Counted from the stretch's first letter, positions 45,112-53,482 are shown. The stretch: 64,000 nt of DNA from PALSA-1004 sp041483135 (GCA_041483135.1 JBGPFE010000009.1:1-64000), one strand, 5' to 3'. Made by a program: numbers and translations. Notes: generated by a model from the sequence alone, not told the origin.

Positions 45112-47361
45112 CTACCGAAAGGACTCGGCCCGCTTCAGCAGATCTTCCAGCCCCGGCTCGTTCGGGTTGCGCGGCTTGCCCGGGTGGATGATCGACACCT
45201 GGCAGCTCTCGGCCGCCTCCACCAGCTGGCGGTACGTTCCGGCGTCGGGATTGACGATGTGCGCCTGCTTGTTGTCGTCGTAGGCGAACATCTTGTCGTT
45301 GATCTGGGTGCACTCGTTGCAGGTCGTGCAACGGGCGGTCTCGATATAGGCCTCGTCGGGAGACCTCTGCTCTTCCGGTTCCGCCGGCGCGGGTGCGCCA
45401 GCCGGTGCGGCCGGCGCTGCTGCGGGGACCTGGACCGCGGGTTTGGCCTCCTGAACGCGGGCTGCCGATTCGCGGCGTCCCTGCTCTTCCCATGTCTGGC
45501 GTTCGCGCGCGAGCAGGTTCTCCGCGTGAGAATTATGGATGCCGCCCAGCTCCTGCAGACTGTGCCACGTCTCGCGGCAACGCTGGGCCGCTCGCACGAG
45601 CTTGTCGTCGACGATTACTTTCTGCAACGCGTTGTCGCGGTCGACCATCAGCAGGCACGGGACTTCCTCGGGCGCGCCTTTCTGGTCCGCATCCAGGCAC
45701 TCGCCGACAGGCACCATGCTGCCGTTCCATTTTGTGCGCGGCACCAGCGCAAAGTGCCGTGCATAGCGTGTATCGCACGCCACGAAATCGGCCAGCGTGA
45801 AGGCGAGGCTCGCGTCGATCCGCTGGTGTTGTTCATCTTCATAGTTGAAGCTCTGCACCGGCCAGTCGAGATCGACCTGAGAATTGGCTTCCAGATGGAA
45901 ACGCGACGCCCAGTTCGCGCCCGCCGCTGGATCGTAGCTGAACGCCGGGAATGCGCGCGATTCCATGGCGGCCGCCGCGTTGAGATACGGCGGCAGCCCG
46001 CCCGTTTTGCCGCCCGCGCCTGAAAACACGCTGAACAGCGCCGGACCGGCATACGACATCGCCTTGAGAATGCGCTCGCGGAACTGATACAGGTGCGAGC
46101 TCGCCGACTGCAGCACGTAGACCTCGTTCAAGCCGATCGCCATATTGACGAGCTGCCGGCTGCGCACGCCAAAAGCGAGGTGGGCGTCGCCGGCGATGGG
46201 CGATTCCTCGAGCAGGTCGTCGGTTTGCAGCAGGATCTTTGCCGGCAGTCCCGCCGACAGCATTTCCATCAGGACGTCGTTCTCCCCGGCCGCCAGCGTC
46301 TCAGCGCCGATGCGGATCAGATAATCAGGAAACCGGAACGATTCCTCAGGGGCGAGGCCGCTCGCGCCGAAGTCCTTGAACAGCGGGTCGTGCGCTGCCT
46401 CCTTGTATTCACCATCTATTTCAAGCCGCGCGATCGCCATCGCCTTGGCGAGCTCGATCATCCGCGGCATCCGTTCGCGATAAGCCGCGAGCGCGCTCGT
46501 GCAGCTGTCGAACGCGAACGAATAGATTTGCTCGCGAGATGCGCCGGTTGATACTGCAAAAAAGCGCTGCGCCTGGAGTACCGATAACAGCCATTGGATG
46601 CGCCGCCGGCGGGCGGGCGGCATCGACGCCTTGGGCGCAGCCGTCGCCAGCACGCGCGACAGCGCGTCGAAATCGAACACTTCGCCATGGACGCTGCCGA
46701 CTGCCGCCTGCAGGCTCTGCGGGCTGCGTCCCGACTCCGAGCGCGCGAGATCGCTCGCCAGAATTTCCGAGAGCTTCAATGTGAGCCGCCTGAGCTCGTC
46801 GCGCAGCGTGCGCGCCTTTGCTTCCTGCGTCACGCTCCAGGCGCGGTGCAGCAATCGCGCCGGCAGCTCGCGGTCGCAGTCGATGACTTCCCCGTCGGTC
46901 TTGAGCGCGCCGCGCGCGCGCTTGAGGCACTCTTTCAGCAGATCGTCGCCGCGCGCGGCGAGCCGCCCGGCCGCCGTGTCCCACAACCCTGTCAGCGCGC
47001 CGGTGGCGCCACCCGCGAGCAAAGCGCGGATCTCCTGTTCGAGCCGCAGCAGGTGCTTGGCGGGCCTGCCGCTGTCGTCATCGCGGGACAGTTCGCCGAC
47101 GACGCCGTCGACGAGACCGGACAGGCACTGCACGTACGCCTTGGCCGTCGGCTCGCGCATCAATACGAGCGGATAGTCGTAGCGCAACCGCGTGAGGTCG
47201 CGGTATCCCGCGAGCAGCGCGGGACGCAGGTTCGGCCCTTCGACCGCAGCGAGACCGGCGCCCTGCCGCCTGCCGGTCAGGTAAAAAGCAAGCTGGGATT
47301 GACGCGCGGCATCCATTTCGCCCGCCCTGCCCGCTGGTGCCGCCAGATTCGCCGCCATCAT
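45112..47361 (-). CDS. Large protein of unknown family with C-terminal [4Fe-4S] ferredoxin module
   Basis: 749 residues. Residues 1-635 form a large region I cannot assign to a known domain; it is mixed, mostly helical-looking, with a conserved-looking stretch at about 450-630 (FPAFSYDPAAGANWASRF, WHSLQELGGIHNSHAENL). An Ala/Pro linker (about 636-677) leads to a single-cluster ferredoxin-like tail with Cys678, Cys681, Cys684 (RCTTCNECTQ) and Cys720 (ESCQVSIIHPGKP). It starts 7 bp after korB with AGGGG upstream. It probably acts as electron carrier or docking subunit between the 2-oxoacid oxidoreductase and the Nfn pair. No signal peptide. Confidence 0.8.
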   Translation of the reverse strand: MMAANLAAPAGRAGEMDAARQSQLAFYLTGRRQGAGLAAVEGPNLRPALLAGYRDLTRLRYDYPLVLMREPTAKAYVQCLSGLVDGVVGELSRDDDSGRPAKHLLRLEQEIRALLAGGATGALTGLWDTAAGRLAARGDDLLKECLKRARGALKTDGEVIDCDRELPARLLHRAWSVTQEAKARTLRDELRRLTLKLSEILASDLARSESGRSPQSLQAAVGSVHGEVFDFDALSRVLATAAPKASMPPARRRRIQWLLSVLQAQRFFAVSTGASREQIYSFAFDSCTSALAAYRERMPRMIELAKAMAIARLEIDGEYKEAAHDPLFKDFGASGLAPEESFRFPDYLIRIGAETLAAGENDVLMEMLSAGLPAKILLQTDDLLEESPIAGDAHLAFGVRSRQLVNMAIGLNEVYVLQSASSHLYQFRERILKAMSYAGPALFSVFSGAGGKTGGLPPYLNAAAAMESRAFPAFSYDPAAGANWASRFHLEANSQVDLDWPVQSFNYEDEQHQRIDASLAFTLADFVACDTRYARHFALVPRTKWNGSMVPVGECLDADQKGAPEEVPCLLMVDRDNALQKVIVDDKLVRAAQRCRETWHSLQELGGIHNSHAENLLARERQTWEEQGRRESAARVQEAKPAVQVPAAAPAAPAGAPAPAEPEEQRSPDEAYIETARCTTCNECTQINDKMFAYDDNKQAHIVNPDAGTYRQLVEAAESCQVSIIHPGKPRNPNEPGLEDLLKRAESFR

Positions 47362-47368
47362 CCGCCCC

Positions 47369-48355
47369 TCATGCGCCGGTCCGCGCTTCCTGCTGCGGCG
47401 GCCACACCGTGAATTTGTCGAGCTCCGCCTCCAGGCCCGCTTTGATGTAATCGGTCGTGCGCAGCTGCCCCGCGTGCCGGGTCTCCTCGTAGCGCGGCAC
47501 CTCCGGGTTGCGGTACAGAATGCCCACGGGAATCGGATCGGTGCCCGAAGCGACTTCGCGCGCGCGGTGCAGGTTCGATGGATCGTGCACTGCCTGGTTC
47601 TGGTAGACCTTCGCGAGCGCAGGCGAGACGTGCAGCCCCTGCTCGTGGTTGAGCAGCAGGATCTTGCCCGGGTCGTGCAGCCAGGGCTCGAACATCGTAG
47701 GCAGCCATTCGGGGCAGCGCTGGATGATGCGCACGAACGAGAATCCCTTGTGGTGATAGGCCATCTTGATGACCTCGTAGAGCACTTCCGGGATCCAGTC
47801 GACCACCTGTGCGACGAAGGAGACGTTGGCGATGCCGAGCGTGACGGTCAACGGATTGAGCGCCTCGAGGTAAGAGCCGCGCGGCGTGGTGTTGCTCTTG
47901 GTCCCGATCGGCGAGGTCGGCGACGCCTGCATTTTGGTCAGGCCGTAAATCTGGTTGTCGTGCAGGAGCAGCGTCATGTTCATGTTGTAGCGCACCGCGT
48001 GCACCCAGTGCGCGGCGCCGATGCTGCAGCAGTCGCCGTCGCCAGTGTTGACGAACACGTGCAGGTCCGGCCGCGCCATCCTGACGCCTTCCGCGATCGG
48101 CAGCGCGCGCCCGTGGATCCCGTGAAACCCGTAGGTGCGCATGTAATGGGGAAAGCGGCTGGAGCAGCCGATTCCCGACACGAATACGGTCTTCTCGGGG
48201 CGCAGATTTTCATCGCGGCACAGCCGCTGCACCGCGGTCAGAATCGCGTTGTCGCCGCAGCCGGTGCACCAGCGCGGCACGCCGCCCTGGTAGTCCTCGA
48301 GCTCGTGGTGCTCCTCGTACATGCGGAGCAGGCAATCGGTCGCCATGTCGTTCAT
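47369..48355 (-). CDS. korB: 2-oxoacid:ferredoxin oxidoreductase, beta subunit (KorB-type)
   Basis: Thiamine-diphosphate and [4Fe-4S] subunit that decarboxylates a 2-oxoacid and passes electrons to ferredoxin, 328 residues. The cluster ligands expected from archaeal OFOR are present: Cys30 and Cys33 (RWCTGCGDN), Cys64 (SGIGCSSR) and Cys214 (IQRCPEW). The ThDP/Mg motif is TGDGDCCSIGAAH, with HDNQIYGLTKMQASPTS following. It overlaps korA by 4 bp (ATGA). 2-Oxoglutarate is the likely substrate by overall similarity to KorB, but pyruvate or branched 2-oxoacids cannot be excluded. Confidence 0.92.
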   Translation of the reverse strand: MNDMATDCLLRMYEEHHELEDYQGGVPRWCTGCGDNAILTAVQRLCRDENLRPEKTVFVSGIGCSSRFPHYMRTYGFHGIHGRALPIAEGVRMARPDLHVFVNTGDGDCCSIGAAHWVHAVRYNMNMTLLLHDNQIYGLTKMQASPTSPIGTKSNTTPRGSYLEALNPLTVTLGIANVSFVAQVVDWIPEVLYEVIKMAYHHKGFSFVRIIQRCPEWLPTMFEPWLHDPGKILLLNHEQGLHVSPALAKVYQNQAVHDPSNLHRAREVASGTDPIPVGILYRNPEVPRYEETRHAGQLRTTDYIKAGLEAELDKFTVWPPQQEARTGA

Positions 48356-50286
48356 GATTTTTTCACCTTATTCGCCTTGACTTTGAGTTTGCCGCGGATC
48401 ACGCCGCAGATGGTGCCCGGCTTGATCGGCTGGCCGCGCACTTCGCTCCAGCAATCGACGTCGACGAGGTAGCGCGCGCGCAGCAGCATCGCGAGCGCCG
48501 AATAACGGCGGTTTGTTTCGTCGATGATCTCGTCCTCGGGGCGGTCGCTCCAGTTGCTCTCGATGGTCATCACCTGCTTGAAGCGCTGCATCGCCTCCTT
48601 GATGCCCGGCGGCAGCGGCTGCAGGAACCGCAAGTGCATGGACGAGACCTTGTGGCCCTCCGCGCGCGCAGTCGCGACGGCTTCCTCGATTGCGCCCTTG
48701 TTGCTGCCCCAGCCGATAATGAGCAGGTCGCCGCTGTCGCCGCCGTAAACCGGCGGCGCTTTCAGCGTCTTCGCCAGTGCGGCGAGTTTGAGGCTGCGGT
48801 GGCGCAGGCCCTCTTCATTGCTCTCGGGGTCGTAGGCGACGTGGCTCAAGCGGTCGTGCGCAAGCCCGGTGATGGTATGCATGCCGTTGCGCTGGCCGGG
48901 AACGAAGCGGCGCGCGAGCCCGGTGGTCGCGTCCCAGTCGTACGGCTTCGCGCCCTCCGGCACTTCGCTCTGGTCGATGGGGGGCGCCACCCACGATTCG
49001 CTGAACTGCGGCCGTGGAAACGGCTGCTGCGAGGTCGCGAGATTGGCGTCGGTGAGCAGCACCACCACCATGTTGAACGTCTCGGCGATCTTGCGCGCGG
49101 TGATGACCGAGTAGAAGCAGTCCTCGATGGTGCCCGCGGCCATCACCACTTTCGGCGCGTCGCCGTGGCTGCCGAACATGGCGGCCAGCAGATCGCCCTG
49201 CTCCGCCTTGGTCGGCAGGCCGGTGCTGGGGCCGCCGCGCTGGACGTTGACGACGACCAGCGGAATCTCGCCCATCACCGCGAGCCCGATGCCTTCCTGC
49301 TTGAGGGAAAAGCCGGGGCCCGAAGTAATGGTGATCGCGCATTTGCCGGCGTACGACGCGCCGATCGCGAACGCGCACGCCGCGATCTCGTCCTCCGCCT
49401 GGTGTACGATGCCACCGACTTTTTCGAAGACCTCGCTGAGGTAGTGCGATGCCGAGGTGGCGGGAGTGATCGGATACATCGCGCAGATTTCCATGCCCGA
49501 GGCGAGCACGCCGAGCGCGAGCGCCGTATTGCCGTTGACGACGATCTGCGGCACCGTCGAGCGCACCGCCGGGATCCGGTACTTGAAATCGAGGTTCGAC
49601 TCGGCCCATTGATGGCCCGCATCGAGGAGCTTGACGTTGGCCGCGACGACGCTCTTGTCCTTCTTGCCGAACGTGACCGCGATCTGCTCGCGCCCGAGCT
49701 GAAGATCGAGGCTGTAGATGCTGCACAGCATGCCGAGCGCGAACATGTTCTTGCCGCGCCGCGCGTCGGCAACGAGCGTCAGGCATTCGCGCTCCATCGG
49801 CACTTCGATCACCTTGTAGCCGGCCTGCACCATCTGGTCGTGGGTCTCGATGTAGGACGCCGCGATCGCTTTGTCCTTGTGCTCGCGCCACATGTTTTCC
49901 AGCAGAATGGTGCAGCCGGGCCTGAGCTCCCCCGCGCGCACGCGCCCGAGCAGCACTTGCTCGTTGAAGGCGATCACGAGGTCCGTGTCGTCACCGCCGT
50001 TGGTGACGCGGGCGGTGCCGATGCGGATGCGGTTGCCGCTCGCGCCCGCGACGCTGCGCGCCGGCGGCCGGATTTCGGCCGGAATGATCTCGGTCGTCCA
50101 GATGCCGTTGCCCATCTTGGCCGCGATCGAGCCGAGCGACTGGCCGCATCTCTGCGCGCCTTCGCCGGAATCGCTGATGACTTCGACGATATGTTCCTTC
50201 AGCGTGGTGACCGGCTTCTTCGCGGGTGTCGGCCCGGCCGCCTGGGCCGCTTTCCTGACTACCGTCAATGTGGTCGTATCGTTCAT
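48352..50286 (-). CDS. korA: 2-oxoacid:ferredoxin oxidoreductase, fused gamma-alpha subunit (KorA-type)
   Basis: 644 residues. The gamma domain (about 30-225; SDSGEGAQRCGQSLGSIAAKMGNG) is followed by the alpha/pyrimidine-binding domain (about 240-500; MYPITPATSASHYL, HQAEDEIAACAFAIGASYAG, TSGPGFSLKQEGIG, QRGGPSTGLPTKAEQGDLL) and a C-terminal transketolase-like domain. The fused arrangement is that of KorA of Mycobacterium and Hydrogenobacter. It has no extra ferredoxin domain; that module is on the downstream 749-residue protein. It overlaps the NfnB-like gene by 4 bp. Confidence 0.93.
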   Translation of the reverse strand: MNDTTTLTVVRKAAQAAGPTPAKKPVTTLKEHIVEVISDSGEGAQRCGQSLGSIAAKMGNGIWTTEIIPAEIRPPARSVAGASGNRIRIGTARVTNGGDDTDLVIAFNEQVLLGRVRAGELRPGCTILLENMWREHKDKAIAASYIETHDQMVQAGYKVIEVPMERECLTLVADARRGKNMFALGMLCSIYSLDLQLGREQIAVTFGKKDKSVVAANVKLLDAGHQWAESNLDFKYRIPAVRSTVPQIVVNGNTALALGVLASGMEICAMYPITPATSASHYLSEVFEKVGGIVHQAEDEIAACAFAIGASYAGKCAITITSGPGFSLKQEGIGLAVMGEIPLVVVNVQRGGPSTGLPTKAEQGDLLAAMFGSHGDAPKVVMAAGTIEDCFYSVITARKIAETFNMVVVLLTDANLATSQQPFPRPQFSESWVAPPIDQSEVPEGAKPYDWDATTGLARRFVPGQRNGMHTITGLAHDRLSHVAYDPESNEEGLRHRSLKLAALAKTLKAPPVYGGDSGDLLIIGWGSNKGAIEEAVATARAEGHKVSSMHLRFLQPLPPGIKEAMQRFKQVMTIESNWSDRPEDEIIDETNRRYSALAMLLRARYLVDVDCWSEVRGQPIKPGTICGVIRGKLKVKANKVKKS

Positions 50287-51803
50287 GGTTGTGCCGTGGG
50301 CGCGACGCGGATGCGCGCGAAGTTACGCTCCCTCAAGTCGATTCCAAACAGTGTGCCGGCGGTGCCGCGGCCGTCGACGGCGTACGGCAAATCGGTATCG
50401 CGAATGCCGAGATACGCTTTCATGCTGCGCGCGGCCTTGCGCCCCGCGCCCATCGCCTCGATCACGGTGGCGGCGCCGGTGACGATGTCGCCGCCCGCGA
50501 ACACGCCCGCCACCGACGTGACGAGATGGGTGTCGGCTTCGATATAGCCGCGCTTGTTGAGCTTCAACCCGGAGGTCTGGCCCATGATCGGATTCGCATT
50601 CGTGCCGATCGCGAACACCACCAGATCGGTCTCGAAATCGTGCTCGCTGCCCGCCACCGGTACGGGACGGCGCCGGCCCGAATCGTCCGGCTCGCCAAGC
50701 TCCATGCGGAGGCAGCGCATGCCGCGCACCCCGCCCTTGCCGTCGTCGAGTATTGCAACCGGGTTGGTGAGCCAGTGGAATTCGACGCCTTCTTCCTCCG
50801 CATGATGGACCTCCTCCGCGCGCGCCGGGCATTCCGTGCGCGAGCGCCGGTAGATGCAATAAACTTTTTTCGCGCCGAGCCGCAGGCAGACGCGCATCGC
50901 GTCCATTGCCGTGTTGCCCGCGCCGATCACTGCGACCCGCTCGCCCAGCGGCAGCGGCGTGTCGTAGTTCGGAAATTCCTTGGCGCGCATGAGATTGCAG
51001 CGCGTCAGCAGCTCGTTGGCCGACAGCACGCCGTTCAGCGAATCGCCCGGGATTCCCAGCATCGTCGGGTAGCCGGCGCCGGTGCCGACGAACACGGCAT
51101 CGAAGCCCATCTCGTCCACCATCTGCTCGATCGTGAAGAGACGCCCGACCAGCGTGTTGCACTCGAACTTCACGCCGAGCTTCTCCAGGTTCCTGATCTC
51201 GGCGTCTATCACCTCGTTCGGCAGGCGGAAGTCCGGAATTCCGTAGCGCAGCACGCCGCCCGCTTGATGGAACGCTTCGTACACAGTGACGTCGCACCCC
51301 GCCTTCGCCATGTCGGCCGCGCATGCCATGCCGGCGGGCCCGGAGCCCACGATGCCCACCCGGAATGCAGCGGGCTCGATATACGGAATGTTGGCCCAGC
51401 CTTGCGCGATCGCGGTGTCGCCGACCCAGCGCTCGAGGCGGCCGATCGCGACCGGTTCGAGCGAGTCGCCGACCGTGCACACGCCTTCGCACTGGTTCTC
51501 CTGCGGGCACACCCGCCCGCAGATCGCCGGCAGCAGGTTGGTGTCGGTGAGAACGTCGTAGGCGCCGCGGTAATCCTTGTCGGTGATCTTCCGGATGAAA
51601 CCCGGAATGTCGATGCCGACCGGGCAGCCGTCGACACACGGTTGCTCGGGACACAGCAGGCAGCGCTCGGATTCCCTTAACGCGTCTTCCAGACTGTAGC
51701 CGCACGCGACTTCGGCGAAATTTTGCGCGCGCTCGCGCGCGGGCTGCTCGCGCATCGGCGTGCGCTCCTGCGGGATGGTGCGGATCGTCTTTTTCCTGGC
51801 CAT
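50283..51803 (-). CDS. NfnB-like NADPH-binding subunit (GltD family)
   Basis: 506 residues, homologous to GltD and to the large subunit of NADH-dependent ferredoxin:NADP+ oxidoreductase. The N-terminal two-cluster region has CX2CX4CX3CP (Cys48, 51, 56, 60) and CX3CX5CX3C (Cys95, 99, 105, 109), with Glu102 in CPQENQC where Nfn enzymes use a glutamate ligand. FAD (GIVGSGPAGMACAADMA) and NADP (VAVIGAGNTAMDAMRV) Rossmann motifs follow, with AGGDIVTGAATVIEAMGAGRKAA at the C-terminus, given here only as a landmark near residue 455. The neighbouring NfnA-like gene argues against glutamate synthase. Confidence 0.9.
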   Translation of the reverse strand: MARKKTIRTIPQERTPMREQPARERAQNFAEVACGYSLEDALRESERCLLCPEQPCVDGCPVGIDIPGFIRKITDKDYRGAYDVLTDTNLLPAICGRVCPQENQCEGVCTVGDSLEPVAIGRLERWVGDTAIAQGWANIPYIEPAAFRVGIVGSGPAGMACAADMAKAGCDVTVYEAFHQAGGVLRYGIPDFRLPNEVIDAEIRNLEKLGVKFECNTLVGRLFTIEQMVDEMGFDAVFVGTGAGYPTMLGIPGDSLNGVLSANELLTRCNLMRAKEFPNYDTPLPLGERVAVIGAGNTAMDAMRVCLRLGAKKVYCIYRRSRTECPARAEEVHHAEEEGVEFHWLTNPVAILDDGKGGVRGMRCLRMELGEPDDSGRRRPVPVAGSEHDFETDLVVFAIGTNANPIMGQTSGLKLNKRGYIEADTHLVTSVAGVFAGGDIVTGAATVIEAMGAGRKAARSMKAYLGIRDTDLPYAVDGRGTAGTLFGIDLRERNFARIRVAPTAQP

Positions 51804-51856
51804 GGTTCGTCTCGCGCAGTTATCGTTTTATCCGGCAATGCCCGCGCAGCTTCATG

Positions 51857-52807
51857 CTAGCCGCCCACCACTTCGTCAAACGGATCGGGCAGCACTACGT
51901 CGGGCGCGGCAAGGGCCGGCGACAGCGGATGCAGCGCGCGCAGCGGGTTTTGCATGCGGCAGTTTTGCGACCAGCGCTCGGTCGCGTGCTTCTCTTCCGT
52001 GGTAAAGCGCCGCAGCCGCGTCACGAGGTCCTCGAAGTCGACCTGATGGCCGTCGAAATCCGGCCCGTCGACGCACGCAAATTTGATCTGCCCGCCGATC
52101 TTCACGCGGCAGCCGCCGCACATTCCCGTGCCGTCGACCATCAGCGGGTTGAGGCTCACCATGGTCTTGATCTTGTGCGGCCGGGTGGCTTCGGCGCACC
52201 CTTTCATCATCACCGGCGGGCCGATCGCGACGAACTCATCGATATCGGGATGCTCGGCGATCGCGAGTTCGATGCCCTTCGTGATGATGCCCTTCACTCC
52301 TGCCGATCCGTCGTCCGTGCAAACGATGAAGTCGTCGCAGCACGCCCGGAACTTGTCTTCCCAGAACATCAGGCTCTTGGTGCGGAAGCCGACGATGCCG
52401 ATCACGTATGCGCCCGCCTCCTTGAACGCGCGCGCGTGCGGATAGATCGGGGCGACGCCGAGCCCGCCGCCGACGCAAGCGACCTTCTTGACTTTGTCGA
52501 AACGGCTGGGGATGCCCATCGGCCCGGTCACCGCGTAGAGATGGGCGCCGGCCACGCAGGTCTGCTGCATCTCCTTGGTGGTCTTGCCGACTGCCTGGAT
52601 GACGAGCGTGATGGTGCCCTTCTGGCGGTCGAAGTCGGCGATGGTGAGCGGAATGCGCTCGCCGTGCTCGTGCGACATGACGATGACGAACTGGCCGGGA
52701 CGCGCGGCCTTTGCCATCAATGGATGGCGGACCTCCAGCAGATAGGTGACGTCCGAAAAATCCTCGCGCGTGACAATCTCGAATTTGGGACTTGCTTCGC
52801 TTTTCAT
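51857..52807 (-). CDS. NfnA-like NADH/FAD/[2Fe-2S] subunit (PyrK family)
   Basis: 316 residues, ferredoxin-NADP reductase fold. It has an FAD domain (about 1-105; RPGQFVIVMSHEHGERIPLT), an NAD domain (about 106-215; VACVGGGLGVAPIYP) and a [2Fe-2S] tail with Asp225, Cys230, Cys233 and Cys245 (VDGTGMCGGCRVKIGG, FACVDGPDFDGH). The 3-Cys/1-Asp pattern is that of NfnA/NfnS rather than PyrK. About 45 additional residues follow the usual end. First gene of the operon; ribosome site AGGAAAG. It is preceded by an FNR-like promoter. Confidence 0.9.
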   Translation of the reverse strand: MKSEASPKFEIVTREDFSDVTYLLEVRHPLMAKAARPGQFVIVMSHEHGERIPLTIADFDRQKGTITLVIQAVGKTTKEMQQTCVAGAHLYAVTGPMGIPSRFDKVKKVACVGGGLGVAPIYPHARAFKEAGAYVIGIVGFRTKSLMFWEDKFRACCDDFIVCTDDGSAGVKGIITKGIELAIAEHPDIDEFVAIGPPVMMKGCAEATRPHKIKTMVSLNPLMVDGTGMCGGCRVKIGGQIKFACVDGPDFDGHQVDFEDLVTRLRRFTTEEKHATERWSQNCRMQNPLRALHPLSPALAAPDVVLPDPFDEVVGG

Positions 52808-52851
52808 TTCTTTCCTGTTTTCGCCATCCGGCGGCGCGCCGTCTTCTCCAT
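52804..52851 (-). other. Possible 15-residue leader reading frame
   Basis: An ATG at 52851 opens MEKTARRRMAKTGKK, whose TGA overlaps the NfnA-like start codon as ATGA. It lacks a clear ribosome site of its own, and the start is not conserved in the duplicate upstream of the RTX gene (GTG, frame left open). Translational coupling is possible but speculative. Confidence 0.3.
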
Positions 52852-52937
52852 GGCCGGTGCGCGCGCCTGGCGATCCGCCTGCATTACAGGTGAAATGTAT
52901 AGGACCGGTCCGGCCGGCTTTTTGATTTAGCGCAAGG
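52828..52937 (-). repeat. 110-bp duplicated promoter/leader segment, copy A
   Basis: Aligns without gaps to 60463-60572: 95 of 110 bases are identical. The shared part runs from an FNR-like box through the -10 element and about 60 bases of leader, including a dyad CCTG(T/C)AATGCAGG at the predicted transcription start. Differences in the leader are all transitions. Confidence 0.9.
52894..52935 (-). promoter_or_regulatory. FNR/DNR-like promoter of the nfn-kor operon
   Basis: Box TTGCG-CTAA-ATCAA in minus sense (52922-52935; 8 of 10 bases match TTGAT-N4-ATCAA). The aligned -10 is TACATT (52894-52899), with an overlapping TATACA. The box centre (52928.5) is 29.5 bp from the first -10 base, which puts it at -41.5, the class II FNR activator position. 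Predicted start about 52887. Confidence 0.65.
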
Positions 52938-53044
52938 TTTGGTCGGTTTCCGGGTGGTGCAAGTGGCTGGAACCGCCTGTTTTTTCTGTTCCGGCGCCTG
53001 CGGAACGGCTCACGGCCGATCCGGCGGCGATTCGGTGATTTTAG

Positions 53045-53482
53045 TCACAAGACAGCGGGGCCGCGCGCCCGGCCCCAGCGCAGCCACACCCGCAGCTTCC
53101 TGAAATCCTCCGCGGCAATGCTGTCCGGCAGGATCACGATCCGTGTGGTCGCGCCGCCGTCGGTCTGCCGCAGATTCAGGATGCTCAGAAACGACATCAC
53201 GTACGTGCTGCCGAGCACTTCGCACTCGAGCCACTCGCCGCGGCGGGTCTGGATGCTGAGCACATCGTCGGCGCTGATTTCGAGTGCAACCGCGGCATCC
53301 GGCGTCAGCAACAGCGCTTCGCGCCGCACCGTGAGAAAAAGGCTGAGGATGAGCGCCGCCGCAGCGATCAGCTTGAGCCACAGCGGCATGTCGACCGCCA
53401 CCACGGCGGCGATTGCCGCGCCGTGCGCAACGATGAGAATCGCGGCCAGTACCCGGGACGGCCGCAAACTGATTTTCAGCAC
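53045..53482 (-). CDS. YgfX/CptA-like membrane protein
   Basis: 145 residues with a GTG start. Two adjacent membrane segments (about 12-32 and 34-50) are followed by a soluble beta-rich part ending VILPDSIAAEDFRKLRVWLRW, which resembles the conserved end of YgfX (DUF1434). In enterobacteria ygfX lies beside sdhE, the flavinylation factor; no sdhE is seen here. It lies about 240 bp upstream of the nfn promoter, facing away from it. Assignment rests on topology and the C-terminal motif. Confidence 0.6.
   Translation of the reverse strand: MLKISLRPSRVLAAILIVAHGAAIAAVVAVDMPLWLKLIAAAALILSLFLTVRREALLLTPDAAVALEISADDVLSIQTRRGEWLECEVLGSTYVMSFLSILNLRQTDGGATTRIVILPDSIAAEDFRKLRVWLRWGRARGPAVL

Noticed and set aside
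48634..50547. 637-codon frame opposite korA
   Set aside because: Antisense shadow; korA carries all family motifs.
50283..51803. Glutamate synthase small subunit (gltD)
   Set aside because: No gltB is adjacent; the neighbouring NfnA-like gene and the CPQENQC cluster motif fit NfnB better.
51857..52807. Dihydroorotate dehydrogenase electron-transfer subunit (pyrK)
   Set aside because: No pyrD is adjacent and the [2Fe-2S] motif has the Nfn-type aspartate.
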